A stretch of DNA of 64,000 nt from Silanimonas sp021297925 (GCA_027532825.1 JAPZTL010000002.1:1-64000), one strand, 5' to 3'. Counted from the stretch's first letter, positions 1-7,892 are shown. The notes: generated by a model from the sequence alone, not told the origin. Numbers and translations: made by a program.

Positions 1-195
1 CAGGTGCCGGTAGCGCTTGGTCTGCGTGTCATGCACTGGATGCTCGCCGGGCACGTCGGGATGCGCGAACCGACTGCCGGCGACGAAATCGATGCCAATC
101 GTCAACCGCCTGCTGGCGGCATCGAACTCCGTCCCCCTCACGTACCACGGCGCGGCCACGCCAAGGGCGGCCTCCAAAAGCTGCTTCTCGCTCAC
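1..195 (-). CDS. ISL3-family transposase, N-terminal part (cut by the window edge)
   Basis: The first 65 residues of a transposase, read on the minus strand from a GTG start at 195; the gene runs off the left edge. The visible part contains LLEAALGV..PWYV, then FDAASRRLTIGIDF and a stretch PVHDTQTKRYRHL, which is the usual N-terminus of ISL3 (IS1396-like) transposases that lead into a zinc-binding and helix-turn-helix region. A good ribosome site (GAGGG) lies 5-6 nt upstream of the GTG. The family moves by a DDE mechanism and makes 8-bp target duplications. Whether the full gene is intact cannot be seen. It lies inside the element whose right end is marked by the tRNA-Cys fragment at 1432-1475. 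Confidence 0.82.
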   Translation of the reverse strand, partial: MSEKQLLEAALGVAAPWYVRGTEFDAASRRLTIGIDFVAGSRFAHPDVPGEHPVHDTQTKRYRHL

Positions 196-241
196 GTTCC
201 CTCAGACAACGGTCCCAGACTCCGGTCGATTCTGGCCGCCA

Positions 242-264
242 CCCACTCGAAATTCAAAAGAGGC
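242..264 (-). repeat. Candidate terminal inverted repeat of the ISL3 element
   Basis: On the minus strand this reads GCCTCTTTTGAATTTCGAGT and continues GGG, about 50 nt outside the transposase start, where an ISL3 end should be. Just beyond it lies an AT-rich 8-mer (TAACTTCT, 265-272) that could be the target duplication. The other end is outside the window, so this is inference from position and character only. Confidence 0.35.
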
Positions 265-321
265 TAACTTCTTGACAGAACGAGCCGCTCAGCTCGGCTG
301 CCCAATTCGGTGAGAAGCCTT

Positions 322-1179
322 ATGAAGACAAGTTCGAAAAAGCTTGGTGCAGCTGCGTTGATAGCAGTTGCCGTAGGTGCAGCTCTTTGGGTAGTCGTTG
401 GCGACGATTTCCGGGAAGCTGGCGCAGGTGGGTCGCCTGGAGCAAATTCATCTATTGCACCGGTGAGTCTCGGCGACAATGCGGCACCGGCAGTCAAAGC
501 GGCAGACGCAGATAGTCCTCAATCAAGCACGCCGATCATCACGTCAATTCCTACCCCGGGCGCTACTGTCCTTGAGAATCCGAATCGCGGACTACTGGCA
601 CTCGATGCTAATGAGGCGGCGTGGCTTAGGCTCAACGGATATCCCACGGCGGACGAACTCCAAAATCTGGAGGCACTCGACTGGGCCTTGATCGAGTCGC
701 GGCGAACGGATCCTGTGGCGCTCGTCCTCTTGGGCGAGCGCGCCGCGAAGGCGGGTCGCCTCGACGAGGCGAGGAGCCTGTTTTCTGCCTCTGTGGGTCG
801 GGGATCGCTTTATGGCGCCATGAGGGCGGGGCAGATGTACAGCCTTGAAGCTCAGAAGAATGGCGGCGATCCGTCGGACTGGACTCTCGGCATGACGCCC
901 GCTCTGGTGGCTCGTGGACTCGGCGACCATCAGGCCGGCGCATGGATCGAGCGCTCGATCCCCGCGCAGGCGAGGATGGATCCCTCCATCTCCGAGAGTG
1001 CGGCGTTAAGCGCCTTGGATGAGATCGCGAGACGAGGCCAATGGGCGGTGGAGGCGGGCCGGGGCGGGTTGATGATCACCCCGAGACCCAACGCTCGCCG
1101 TTGGGAGGAGATGGCCCAGCGCCCTGACCTTCCCGTCAATGTCGTTACGCTCCAGTCGCCCTATCGCCGAGGGCCGTGA
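322..1179 (+). CDS. Unrecognised membrane-anchored protein with Sel1/TPR-like helices
   Basis: A 285-residue protein that I do not recognise. The ATG at 322 has GAGAAG 7 nt upstream; an in-frame GTG at 310 is possible but less likely. Residues about 8-26 form one hydrophobic segment (LGAAALIAVAVGAALWVVVG), so it is probably anchored in the inner membrane with the rest in the periplasm. After a low-complexity linker, a helical region around residues 125-175 (LLGERAAKAGRLDEARSLF and an AMRAGQMY helix) resembles Sel1/TPR repeats used for protein contacts. Codon use is more AT-rich than in the genes to the right, which fits its place between a transposase and a tRNA attachment scar. No neighbour suggests a function. 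Confidence 0.6.
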   Translation: MKTSSKKLGAAALIAVAVGAALWVVVGDDFREAGAGGSPGANSSIAPVSLGDNAAPAVKAADADSPQSSTPIITSIPTPGATVLENPNRGLLALDANEAAWLRLNGYPTADELQNLEALDWALIESRRTDPVALVLLGERAAKAGRLDEARSLFSASVGRGSLYGAMRAGQMYSLEAQKNGGDPSDWTLGMTPALVARGLGDHQAGAWIERSIPAQARMDPSISESAALSALDEIARRGQWAVEAGRGGLMITPRPNARRWEEMAQRPDLPVNVVTLQSPYRRGP

Positions 1180-1431
1180 TCGACTGGTCGCGGAGATATC
1201 GCGGGTTGGGTTCCTCCGGCCCGCGGCATCTTCTTGTGCGCTTAAAGCGCGTTCTGTGCCGATTCCGCCGATGTTGATTCACTTTCGGGGCCCGAGCTCC
1301 CGGTTCGCTCCCCGAAACGGTAGGATCGAAAGGTGCGGGGAGATCCAACGCGACGGGCTCCTTGGAGCGGTCTGAGGACTTGTTCCGGTCGGCGCGGGAG
1401 CAGGGGGCTCATGAGTCAGGGGGCCCTTCAA

Positions 1432-1475
1432 CTGCAAATCCGCGTACGCCGGTTCAATTCCGACCCAGGCCTCCA
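1432..1475 (+). other. 3' fragment of tRNA-Cys (GCA), probable attachment-site scar
   Basis: The 44 nt begin at the anticodon loop (CTGCAAA) and continue through the 3' anticodon stem, variable region, T-arm (CCGG-TTCAATT-CCGAC), acceptor strand CCAGGCC, the T discriminator typical of tRNA-Cys, and an encoded CCA. The 5' half is missing: the bases before the loop do not pair with TCCGC, and no GGCCTGG lies upstream. A tRNA 3' fragment of this length, cut at the anticodon loop, is what tyrosine-recombinase elements leave at their distal border, so sequence to the left is probably the integrated element and sequence to the right the native chromosome. The Rho-independent terminator right after it is probably that of the original tRNA-Cys. 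Confidence 0.72.
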
Positions 1476-1484
1476 TCGAACCCA

Positions 1485-1508
1485 AGCCGCGCACCGCGCG
1501 GCTTTTTT
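1485..1508 (+). terminator. Rho-independent terminator behind the tRNA-Cys fragment
   Basis: AGCCGCG (1485-1491) pairs perfectly with CGCGGCT (1497-1503) around a 5-nt loop and is followed by six T. It lies 10 nt after the CCA of the tRNA-Cys fragment. Confidence 0.85.
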
Positions 1509-1543
1509 CTTGCCGGTGCCACCGCCACGTATGATCGCGCCAC

Positions 1544-1630
1544 GCCCGGGTGGCGAAACCGGTAGACGCAGGGGACTTAAAATCCCCCGGCCTCGCGGCC
1601 ATGCGGGTTCGAGCCCCGCCCCGGGCACCA
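1544..1630 (+). tRNA. tRNA-Leu (TAA)
   Basis: An 87-nt class II tRNA. GCCCGGG (1544-1550) pairs with CCCGGGC (1620-1626); the anticodon loop CTTAAAA places TAA at 1578-1580; a long variable arm (about CGGCCTCGCGGCCATG) and the T-loop GGTTCGAGC follow. A73 and CCA are encoded. It reads UUA and probably UUG leucine codons. Confidence 0.97.
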
Positions 1631-1712
1631 TTGCTGTTGACATCCCGTCGATGCTGCACTTGCAACATCCGGCCGTCTTGTTCAGGCTGGGGGTGCCTTC
1701 AGGAGGATGGCG

Positions 1713-2996
1713 ATGCCGGACACGACGCTCGAGTTGATCGACATCGACCGCCTTCGCGTGGGCGTTTTCGTCCAGCTGGACCTCCACTGGACCCAGCATC
1801 CGTTCCAGTTCAGCGCGTTCCTCATCAAGAGTGAGGCGCAGCTGGAAAAGCTTCGCGCACTGGGCGTCCAGCAGGTCCGCTGGTCCCGGGGTCGCAGCGA
1901 GGTCGAGCCGCTGCCGGCGCCCGTCGGCGCTGCCGACGTCCTCGAGGCGAGGGTGGCGCCTGCCGACGCCGATCGGGCGACGCGGGCCGCGGCGAGGAAG
2001 GCCGAGCTGGCCGAGCAGCAGGCCAGCCTCGACCGCTGCGAGCACTATTTCGCCGAGTCGTCCCGCCAGCTCAGGGGCATCTTCCAGAACGTCCGTGCGA
2101 ATCCCGCGCAGGCGCGCGCCGTTGCGGTCGCCCAGGTCGATGCGATGGTCGGCGAGGCACTGTCCACCGAGGACGTGGCGATCCGCCTGCTCTCCGAGAA
2201 GTCGGGGCACGAGACGACGCTGCACGCGATGAACGTCAGCGTGCTGTCGATCCTGCTGGGCCGGGTGCTGGGATTCGATGCCGTGCAGATCGCGCACCTC
2301 GGTGTCGGCGCGATGCTGCACGATGTCGGCAAAATCGAACTCCCGGACCGGCTGCGCTGGCGCGACGACGTCGCGCCCGCCGCCGAGCGCCGGTTGTTCC
2401 AGGAGCACTGCGCGCATGGCGTCGCGCTGGGCAAGCGCATGGGGCTCGCGCCGGAGGTCATCGAGATCATCGCCCAGCACCACGAGCAGGCGGACGGTAG
2501 GGGCTATCCCGCCGCGCTGGCTGGCGAAGCGATCCGCCCGCTGGCGCGCGTGGTCGCCCTCGTGAACCAGTACGACAACCTCTGCAATCCCGGCAATCCG
2601 GCGCATGCGCTGACGCCGCACGATGCGCTCGCGATGATCTTCGCGCGCCAGCGCGACGCCTTCGATCCCGGGGTGTTGGCGGCCTTCGTCCGGATGATGG
2701 GCGTCTATCCGCCGGGATCGGTGCTGCAGCTCAACGACGAGCGCTTCGCGATCGTGGCCTCGGTCAACTCGGAGCGTCCCCTCAAGCCCCGCATCGTCAT
2801 CCACGATCCGGATGTGCCGCCCGAGGAGGCCCTCGTGGTCGACCTCGAGGAACGTCCCGACCTGGGCGTGCAGCGCGCCGTGAAGCCCCTGCAGCTGCCG
2901 CGGGCGGTGTTCGACTACCTCTCGCCGCGGAAGCGCATGTGCTACTTCTTCGAGCGCTCGCTCGGCGCCCCCGGGGGGAGGTCGATGCGTGGCTGA
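1713..2996 (+). CDS. DUF3391 / HD-GYP cyclic-di-GMP phosphodiesterase
   Basis: A 427-residue soluble enzyme expected to hydrolyse cyclic-di-GMP. An N-terminal DUF3391-type region (about 1-130) precedes an HD-GYP domain (about 165-350) with an intact metal site: HDVGK with the HD dyad at residues 203-204, and GYP at 264-266 in HHEQADGRGYP. The ATG at 1713 is chosen because AGGAGG (1701-1706) sits 6 nt before it, whereas an ATG at 1707 would touch that motif. The stop overlaps the start of the GGDEF-EAL gene by 8 nt, so the two are one translational unit. It differs from the second HD-GYP protein at 29844-31073, which has lost its HD dyad. Target process is unknown; biofilm and motility control is typical of the family. 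Confidence 0.93.
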   Translation: MPDTTLELIDIDRLRVGVFVQLDLHWTQHPFQFSAFLIKSEAQLEKLRALGVQQVRWSRGRSEVEPLPAPVGAADVLEARVAPADADRATRAAARKAELAEQQASLDRCEHYFAESSRQLRGIFQNVRANPAQARAVAVAQVDAMVGEALSTEDVAIRLLSEKSGHETTLHAMNVSVLSILLGRVLGFDAVQIAHLGVGAMLHDVGKIELPDRLRWRDDVAPAAERRLFQEHCAHGVALGKRMGLAPEVIEIIAQHHEQADGRGYPAALAGEAIRPLARVVALVNQYDNLCNPGNPAHALTPHDALAMIFARQRDAFDPGVLAAFVRMMGVYPPGSVLQLNDERFAIVASVNSERPLKPRIVIHDPDVPPEEALVVDLEERPDLGVQRAVKPLQLPRAVFDYLSPRKRMCYFFERSLGAPGGRSMRG

Positions 2997-5394
2997 CAGC
3001 CCCTTCCAGTCCCTGATCGAGAGCGTCCTCGAGGCGGTCCTGCTCGTCGATCCGCTCGACCTGCGGATCACGGCCGCGAACCGCGCGGCCGAGCAGCTCA
3101 TCGGCGTCCCGAGGGCCGATCTCGTCGGCCGGGCCATCGTCGATTTCGCGTCCACCTCGCAGGACCTGTTCTTCTGGGAGGACGTGGCCGCCGGCCGCGA
3201 GAAGGAAATCCGCTCCGACACCTTCCTGCGTCGCCCCGACGGAGCGATCCGCCAGGTCGAGCGCCGGGTCGCCCCGCTGTGCCTCGGGCACGCTAACGCC
3301 GGATTCGTCGTGTCCATGGTGGACCGCAGCGAGCAGCGGCAGGCCGAGCACCAGCTCGAGAGCATCATCGCCGAGCTGCGGGCCACCCTCGAATCCACGG
3401 CCGACGGCATCCTCGTGATCGACATGGAGGGGGCGATCCGGGGCTTCAACCAACGGTTCGCCGAGCTGTGGGACCTCCCTGAAGGACTGCTCGCGCGGCG
3501 CGACGACGCGGCGGTGTTCCAGTGGCTGGCGTCGCAGGTCAGCGACGCCGAGGCCTACCGCGACCGGATCGGCCAGATCGCGAGGTCCCCGCTGCTCGAG
3601 GCCGAGGACATGCTGGTGCTTCGCTCCGGGCGGGTCCTCGAACGCGTCACGCTGCCCCAGTTCGCGCGCGGCCGGCCGATCGGGCGCGTGTTCTCCTTCC
3701 GCGACATCACCCAGCGGCTGGCCGACGAGGCGCGCCTCAAGCTCGCGGCGCGCGTCTTCGAGTCCAGCCTCGAGGGTGTTTTCGTCACCGACTCGCGCTT
3801 CCGGCTGGTGGCCGGCAATCCCGCGTTCGAGCGGCTGACGGGCCTCGATGCGGCCGCCTTCGTCGGCCTGCCCGCCGCGACGCTGCTCGCCGGGCAGACC
3901 GACCGCGCCACCATGCGCGCGATGCGCGTCGCGCTGCTGCGAAAAGGCTACTGGCAGGGCGAGCTCTGGTCGCGCCGCCCGGATGGCCAGGCCTTTCCGG
4001 TGCTGCTCTCGATGGTCCGCGTTCCCGATGGGCAGGGGGGCACCCTGAACTACATCGGTTTCGCGAAGGACCTGAGCGAGAGCATCGCGGCCAAGAAGCG
4101 CATCGAGGAACTCGCCTTCACCGACCCGCTGACCGGGCTTCCGAACCGGGTGCTGCTCCGAGAGCGCTTCGAGATGGCGATCAACTACGCCAAGCGCGAG
4201 CGCAAGCCGTTTGCCGTCCTGTTCATCGACCTCGACCGCTTCAAGCAGATCAACGACTCACTGGGCCACGGTTACGGCGACCGCGTGCTGATGATCATCG
4301 CGGATCGGCTGCGGGACTGCATCCGGCAGGTCGACACGGCGGCCCGCATCGGCGGCGACGAGTTCATCGTGCTGCTCGCCGGCGTCGACGCCCAGGGCGC
4401 GGAGATCGCGGCGCGCCGGATCCTGAATGCCGTCGCGCAGCCGGTCGACGTCGCGGACATGAGCTTCCGCCTCACCGTGTCGATCGGCATCGCGATGTAC
4501 CCCGAGGACGGCGCGGATGCCGAGGAACTGGCGCGCAACGCCGACAGCGCGATGTATGCCGTCAAGGAACGGGGTCGCGCCGATCTCCGCTTCTACCAGC
4601 GCCAGATGAACATCGGGCTCCTGTCGCGGATGAAGCTGGACCACGCCCTTCGGCAGGCCCTGCTGGACCAGCGGCTCGAGGTCCATTACCAGCCGAAGTT
4701 CCGGCTCGAGGATCGTCGCCTGATCGGTGCCGAGGCGCTCGTGCGATGGACCGACCCGGAGTTGGGGGTCGTCTCGCCGGCGCGATTCATCCCCCTCGCC
4801 GAGGAAAGCGGCGCGATCATCCCGCTGGGACGCTTCGTCCTCGACACGACGCTCGCGAGGCTGGGCGCATGGTGGCGTGGAGGCCGGTGCCTGCCGATCG
4901 CAGTGAACGTCTCCGCGCTGCAGTTCCACCAGTCGGACTTCATCGATGCCGTCGCCGAGGGCTTGCGGCGCCACGACCTGCCGGGCGAGTCGCTCGAGCT
5001 GGAGCTCACCGAGTCCATCCTGATCGCCGATGTCGAGGATGCGATGCGTCGCCTGACGGCCCTGAGCGCCCTCGGGGTCCGGCTCGCGATCGACGACTTC
5101 GGCACCGGCTACTCGTCGCTCTCGTACCTCAAGCGCTTCCCGATCGAGCGCATCAAGATCGACCGCAGTTTCATCGCCGACCTGCCCGGCAGCGCCGAGA
5201 GCGAGGCCATCGTGACGGCCATCGTCCAGATGGGGCGTGCCCTGCGCCTGTCGGTGACGGCCGAGGGCGTCGAGTCGGAGGCGCAGCGCGAACTGCTGAT
5301 CGCGATGGGCTGCCACGAGATGCAGGGCTGGCTGATGGCGCCGGCACTGAGTGCGGACGAGTTCGAGCGGCGCTTCGGCCCGCCCGTGCCCTGA
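2989..5394 (+). CDS. PAS-PAS-PAS-GGDEF-EAL cyclic-di-GMP turnover protein
   Basis: An 801-residue cytoplasmic sensor-enzyme with no clear membrane segment. Three PAS-type domains (about residues 5-120, 130-245 and 255-370) are followed by a GGDEF domain with intact GGDEF at 455-459 and an RQVD inhibitory site just before it, then an EAL domain with EALVRW (E582), an LTES motif and DDFGTGYSSL. Both catalytic sites look complete, so it could make or break cyclic-di-GMP, with PAS input choosing between them. The GTG start at 2989 overlaps the stop of the HD-GYP gene and has GGGGAGG a few bases upstream. The pairing of a GGDEF-EAL enzyme with a dedicated HD-GYP hydrolase suggests a local cyclic-di-GMP switch. 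Confidence 0.95.
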   Translation: MADSPFQSLIESVLEAVLLVDPLDLRITAANRAAEQLIGVPRADLVGRAIVDFASTSQDLFFWEDVAAGREKEIRSDTFLRRPDGAIRQVERRVAPLCLGHANAGFVVSMVDRSEQRQAEHQLESIIAELRATLESTADGILVIDMEGAIRGFNQRFAELWDLPEGLLARRDDAAVFQWLASQVSDAEAYRDRIGQIARSPLLEAEDMLVLRSGRVLERVTLPQFARGRPIGRVFSFRDITQRLADEARLKLAARVFESSLEGVFVTDSRFRLVAGNPAFERLTGLDAAAFVGLPAATLLAGQTDRATMRAMRVALLRKGYWQGELWSRRPDGQAFPVLLSMVRVPDGQGGTLNYIGFAKDLSESIAAKKRIEELAFTDPLTGLPNRVLLRERFEMAINYAKRERKPFAVLFIDLDRFKQINDSLGHGYGDRVLMIIADRLRDCIRQVDTAARIGGDEFIVLLAGVDAQGAEIAARRILNAVAQPVDVADMSFRLTVSIGIAMYPEDGADAEELARNADSAMYAVKERGRADLRFYQRQMNIGLLSRMKLDHALRQALLDQRLEVHYQPKFRLEDRRLIGAEALVRWTDPELGVVSPARFIPLAEESGAIIPLGRFVLDTTLARLGAWWRGGRCLPIAVNVSALQFHQSDFIDAVAEGLRRHDLPGESLELELTESILIADVEDAMRRLTALSALGVRLAIDDFGTGYSSLSYLKRFPIERIKIDRSFIADLPGSAESEAIVTAIVQMGRALRLSVTAEGVESEAQRELLIAMGCHEMQGWLMAPALSADEFERRFGPPVP

Positions 5395-5410
5395 CCGGGC
5401 CGTCCGGGTC

Positions 5411-6242
5411 TCAGGGCGACGCCGCCCCGGCGGCCCAGCGGCGGGGGGCGGCTTCAGGGGTGAGGGCAAGGCTCGGGTGCTGCCGCACGACGCCATCGAT
5501 CCAGTCGACGAAGCCGCGCAGGCGCGGGCTCAGGTGGCGTTGCGAGGGATAGACCACGCTGAGGGCCGAGCGGCCGAGTTGCCATGCCGGCAGCACCGGG
5601 GTCAATTGGCCGCGCCGTACCGGGTCCTCGACGGCGAACGGCGGCGCGATGACCAGACCCAGCCCGGCGACACTGGCGGCGACGGCGGCCTCACCCTCGT
5701 TGAAGGTGATGGACGGCGCCGGACGAGGCGTCTCGATCATTTCGACCGCCACAGCGCCGGTGGTTTCCCATCGCAGCACGCGCCCTTCCGAGCCTTGCAA
5801 ACGCCCGATCCAGCGGTGTGCCAGGGCCTCGGTCGGCGTGCGCGGGGCGGGATGGTCGTCGAGGTACGCCGGGCTGGCGTACAGGCCCCTGTGCACGGTG
5901 CAGAGCCGGCGCGATCACCCCCTTGGCCACGGAGGGCAGGGTGTCGACACGCAGCAGGCCACTGGGCGAGGCCACACCGGGCGCTGGCCCGCGTAGGCCG
6001 TCCTCCACCGCCTCGATGTCGGCCAGCAGGCGAAGGCATTGCCCGTAGTAGGCCCGGCCATCGTCGGTCAGCGCCACACGCCGCGTACTGCGTTGCAGCA
6101 GGCGGGTGCCGAGGTGCGATTCCAGCGCCGACAACCGCTGGCTGACGCTGGCCTTGGGCAGGCCCAGGCGCTCTGCAGCGGCGGTGAAACCGCCGGCTTC
6201 GGCCACGGCGACGAAGGTTTGCACGGCCTGCAGGCGATCCAT
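5411..6242 (-). pseudogene. LysR-family regulator broken by internal deletion and frameshift
   Basis: Read from the ATG at 6242, the first 114 residues are a normal LysR winged-helix N-terminus (MDRLQAVQTFVAVAEAGGF, then KASVSQRLSALE) reaching VIAPAL. The frame then shifts, and the C-terminal effector domain resumes in another frame at HRGLYASPAYLDDHP (about 5896) and runs to the stop at 5411. Between PAL and ASPAYL an intact relative should have about 50 more residues, so roughly 150 nt are missing with a frame change at about 5895-5910. The DNA-binding half may still be made. It points away from the short gene at 6397 and the VOC gene, which an intact copy would probably have regulated. A sequencing error could explain a frameshift but not the missing stretch. 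Confidence 0.75.
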
Positions 6243-6261
6243 GCGCGCATCGCGGTCTGAT

Positions 6262-6280
6262 TGTTTTCCGTAAGCAAACA
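6262..6280. promoter_or_regulatory. Candidate LysR operator
   Basis: TGTTT (6262-6266) and AAACA (6276-6280) form a perfect inverted repeat with a 9-nt spacer, and contain the T-N11-A arrangement bound by LysR proteins. It lies 20 nt upstream of the broken LysR start and about 117 nt before the divergent gene at 6397. Inference from motif and position. Confidence 0.45.
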
Positions 6281-6396
6281 GTGAAATCAGAAGTAATGCA
6301 TTTATCGATCCTGTGGATGCAATGACACTGTCGCCACCCCGGCCCACAGCGCCCCAGCCGTCCCCGCCGGGGCCCCACATGCCCAGGAGACCCACC

Positions 6397-6603
6397 ATGA
6401 ACACCGTTCCGACCTCGCCCTCCCTTGCCGCCCCATCGACTGGGCCCGCGATGCGGGTGAACGCCTTTGCCACGCACTTCAACGCCGGTCGCCCCGAGGC
6501 CCTGCTGGGCCTTCATGCCCCGAACGACGTGCTGCGGCGTGACGCCTCGGGTGAATGGCACCGCCTGATCGACCACCCTTTCGGCAGCCAGGCCCCCGCC
6601 TGA
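6397..6603 (+). CDS. Short protein resembling an NTF2-like N-terminus, possibly truncated
   Basis: A 68-residue frame with AGGAGA 6 nt before its ATG, 21 nt upstream of the VOC gene and in the same direction. Residues about 20-55 (RVNAFATHFNAGRPEALLGL, then DVLRRDASGEW) resemble the first helices of SnoaL/NTF2-like proteins, which are normally 110-140 residues long. Either it is a cut-down remnant or a short independent gene. Function unknown; the divergent broken LysR gene hints at an inducible accessory operon. Confidence 0.45.
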   Translation: MNTVPTSPSLAAPSTGPAMRVNAFATHFNAGRPEALLGLHAPNDVLRRDASGEWHRLIDHPFGSQAPA

Positions 6604-6624
6604 GCCTGAGCCCGGGAGCCCGCG

Positions 6625-7077
6625 ATGATCCACCACCTCTCCCTGCCGGCGCAGAACCCGCGCGATGTGACCGATGTGCTTGCCGAACTTTTCGGCGGCA
6701 CCGTCACCGGCTTCGGTTCCTATCCGAACAGCTTCATCGTCTGGGCGGGCGATGACGCCGGCACCGCCCTCGAGGTGTACCCCGTGGGCACCGAGATGCT
6801 GCCGCAACCCGGGGCAGGGCAGGCGCAGTTCCGCCACCACCCGTCAGCCACCGGGTTCACCGCGACCCATGCCGCCGTTTCCATGGAGCGCAGCGAGGCC
6901 GACATTCTGGTCCTCGCACACCGCGAGGGTTGGCGTGCCATCCGCCTCTCGCGGGGTTGGAACGACGTGATCGAGTTCTGGATCGAGAACCGCATGATGC
7001 TGGAACTGATGACCCCGGCGATGGCACAGGACTACATGCGCGAGGCGCAGCGGCTGAAGCCGCGGGGCGCGGGGTGA
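6625..7077 (+). CDS. VOC-superfamily (glyoxalase/dioxygenase-like) protein
   Basis: A 150-residue protein beginning MIHHLSLPAQNPRDVTDVLAELF, with LEVYPVG and a later H..A.VSM segment, as in small VOC-fold proteins annotated glyoxalase-like. The fold usually holds a divalent metal and acts on small molecules; the substrate cannot be told from sequence. GGGAG lies 6 nt before the ATG. It follows the short gene at 6397 closely and is probably co-transcribed. It is accessory, between a broken regulator and a toxin-antitoxin pair. Confidence 0.7.
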   Translation: MIHHLSLPAQNPRDVTDVLAELFGGTVTGFGSYPNSFIVWAGDDAGTALEVYPVGTEMLPQPGAGQAQFRHHPSATGFTATHAAVSMERSEADILVLAHREGWRAIRLSRGWNDVIEFWIENRMMLELMTPAMAQDYMREAQRLKPRGAG

Positions 7078-7143
7078 AGGCGGGGGTTGGAGAGAAGCGT
7101 ATTCGTCATTCGCGGTTGCAGCCCGACGTTGCGTACGCTATCG

Positions 7144-7161
7144 CCTTACACTAATGTAAGG
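7144..7161. promoter_or_regulatory. Palindrome upstream of the VapBC-type pair (probable autoregulatory operator)
   Basis: CCTTACACTAATGTAAGG is a perfect inverted repeat with 7-nt arms and a CTAA centre, 22 nt before the antitoxin ATG. A TTGCGT (7129-7134) with TAATGT (7152-7157) 17 nt later could be the promoter, so the operator would cover the -10. AbrB-type antitoxins bind such repeats to repress their own operon. Confidence 0.6.
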
Positions 7162-7183
7162 ATCTAGCTGCGCAGGAGGCTGC

Positions 7184-7429
7184 ATGAGCACCGCGACCCT
7201 CACTTCCAAAGGTCAGATCACCATCCCCGCAGCCGTCCGGGCCAGCTTGGGCGTCGAGTCCGGTGATCGGATCGAGTTCGTGCAGATCGCGCCGGGTCGG
7301 TTCGAGGTGATAGCGGCGACACTGCCGGTCACCGACCTCAAGGGCATCCTGCCGAAGCGGGCGGTGGCGGTATCGATCGATGCAATGAACGCGGCGATCG
7401 CTGCCGCCGGCGCAGAGGCGGCTCGATGA
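7184..7429 (+). CDS. vapB: AbrB/MazE-type antitoxin (VapB-like)
   Basis: An 81-residue DNA-binding antitoxin. The first 50 residues are a swapped-hairpin AbrB domain with the hallmark SKGQITIPAAVRASLG and a G.RIEF strand. The C-terminal 30 residues are the part expected to wrap the toxin. AGGAGG (7174-7179) lies 4 nt before the ATG. Its stop overlaps the toxin start by 4 nt (ATGA), giving coupled translation. It should neutralise the PIN toxin and, with it, repress the promoter carrying the 7144-7161 palindrome. Confidence 0.88.
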   Translation: MSTATLTSKGQITIPAAVRASLGVESGDRIEFVQIAPGRFEVIAATLPVTDLKGILPKRAVAVSIDAMNAAIAAAGAEAAR

Positions 7430-7812
7430 TCGGGCTGGATACCAATGTGCTGGTGCGCTACTTCGCTCAGGACGACGCCAAACAGTCGGCCAAGGCCACG
7501 GCCCTGATCGAGAGCCTGACGGATGCAAAACCGGGCTACCTGTCGCAGGTGGTGCTGATTGAACTCGTCTGGGTGTTGCAGCGCTGTTATGACGCTTCGC
7601 GCGAAATGGTTGCGGAGACGCTGGAGCGTCTGCTGCGCACGCAGGGACTGGTAGTGCAGGAGGCCGAGCAGGTGTGGCAGGCGCTGCGCATCTACCGCCA
7701 GGGCGGCGACTTTGCCGACTGCCTGATTGTCCGCGTGGCGATGGCCGATGGCTGCGACGGGGTGGTCACCTTCGACGAGGGCGCCGCGAAGGCCGGCATG
7801 CGCGTGCTGTGA
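7426..7812 (+). CDS. vapC: PIN-domain ribonuclease toxin (VapC-like)
   Basis: A 128-residue PIN-domain protein, the usual length for VapC. It starts MIGLDTNVLVRYF (first acidic residue in LDTN), has a conserved E in LIELVWVLQRCY, and near the C-terminus FADCLIVRVAMADGC followed by VVTFDEGA, supplying the remaining acidic metal ligands. Family members cut tRNA or rRNA when released from the antitoxin. The start overlaps the antitoxin stop. All catalytic positions appear present, so the pair is probably functional. It lies between accessory genes and tmRNA, a common site for gene gain. Confidence 0.9.
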   Translation: MIGLDTNVLVRYFAQDDAKQSAKATALIESLTDAKPGYLSQVVLIELVWVLQRCYDASREMVAETLERLLRTQGLVVQEAEQVWQALRIYRQGGDFADCLIVRVAMADGCDGVVTFDEGAAKAGMRVL

Positions 7813-7892
7813 GGGCGAGAATTGCGAAGCTGGAAGCCGGCGAGCTCTGACGCGAAAACCCCGAATTCCACCGCGAATCACGAATACCCATA

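Noticed and set aside
1283..1317. Inverted repeat TTTCGGGG/CCCCGAAA before the tRNA fragment
   Set aside because: Loop of 19 nt, no T-run, and no gene end close by; no role can be supported.
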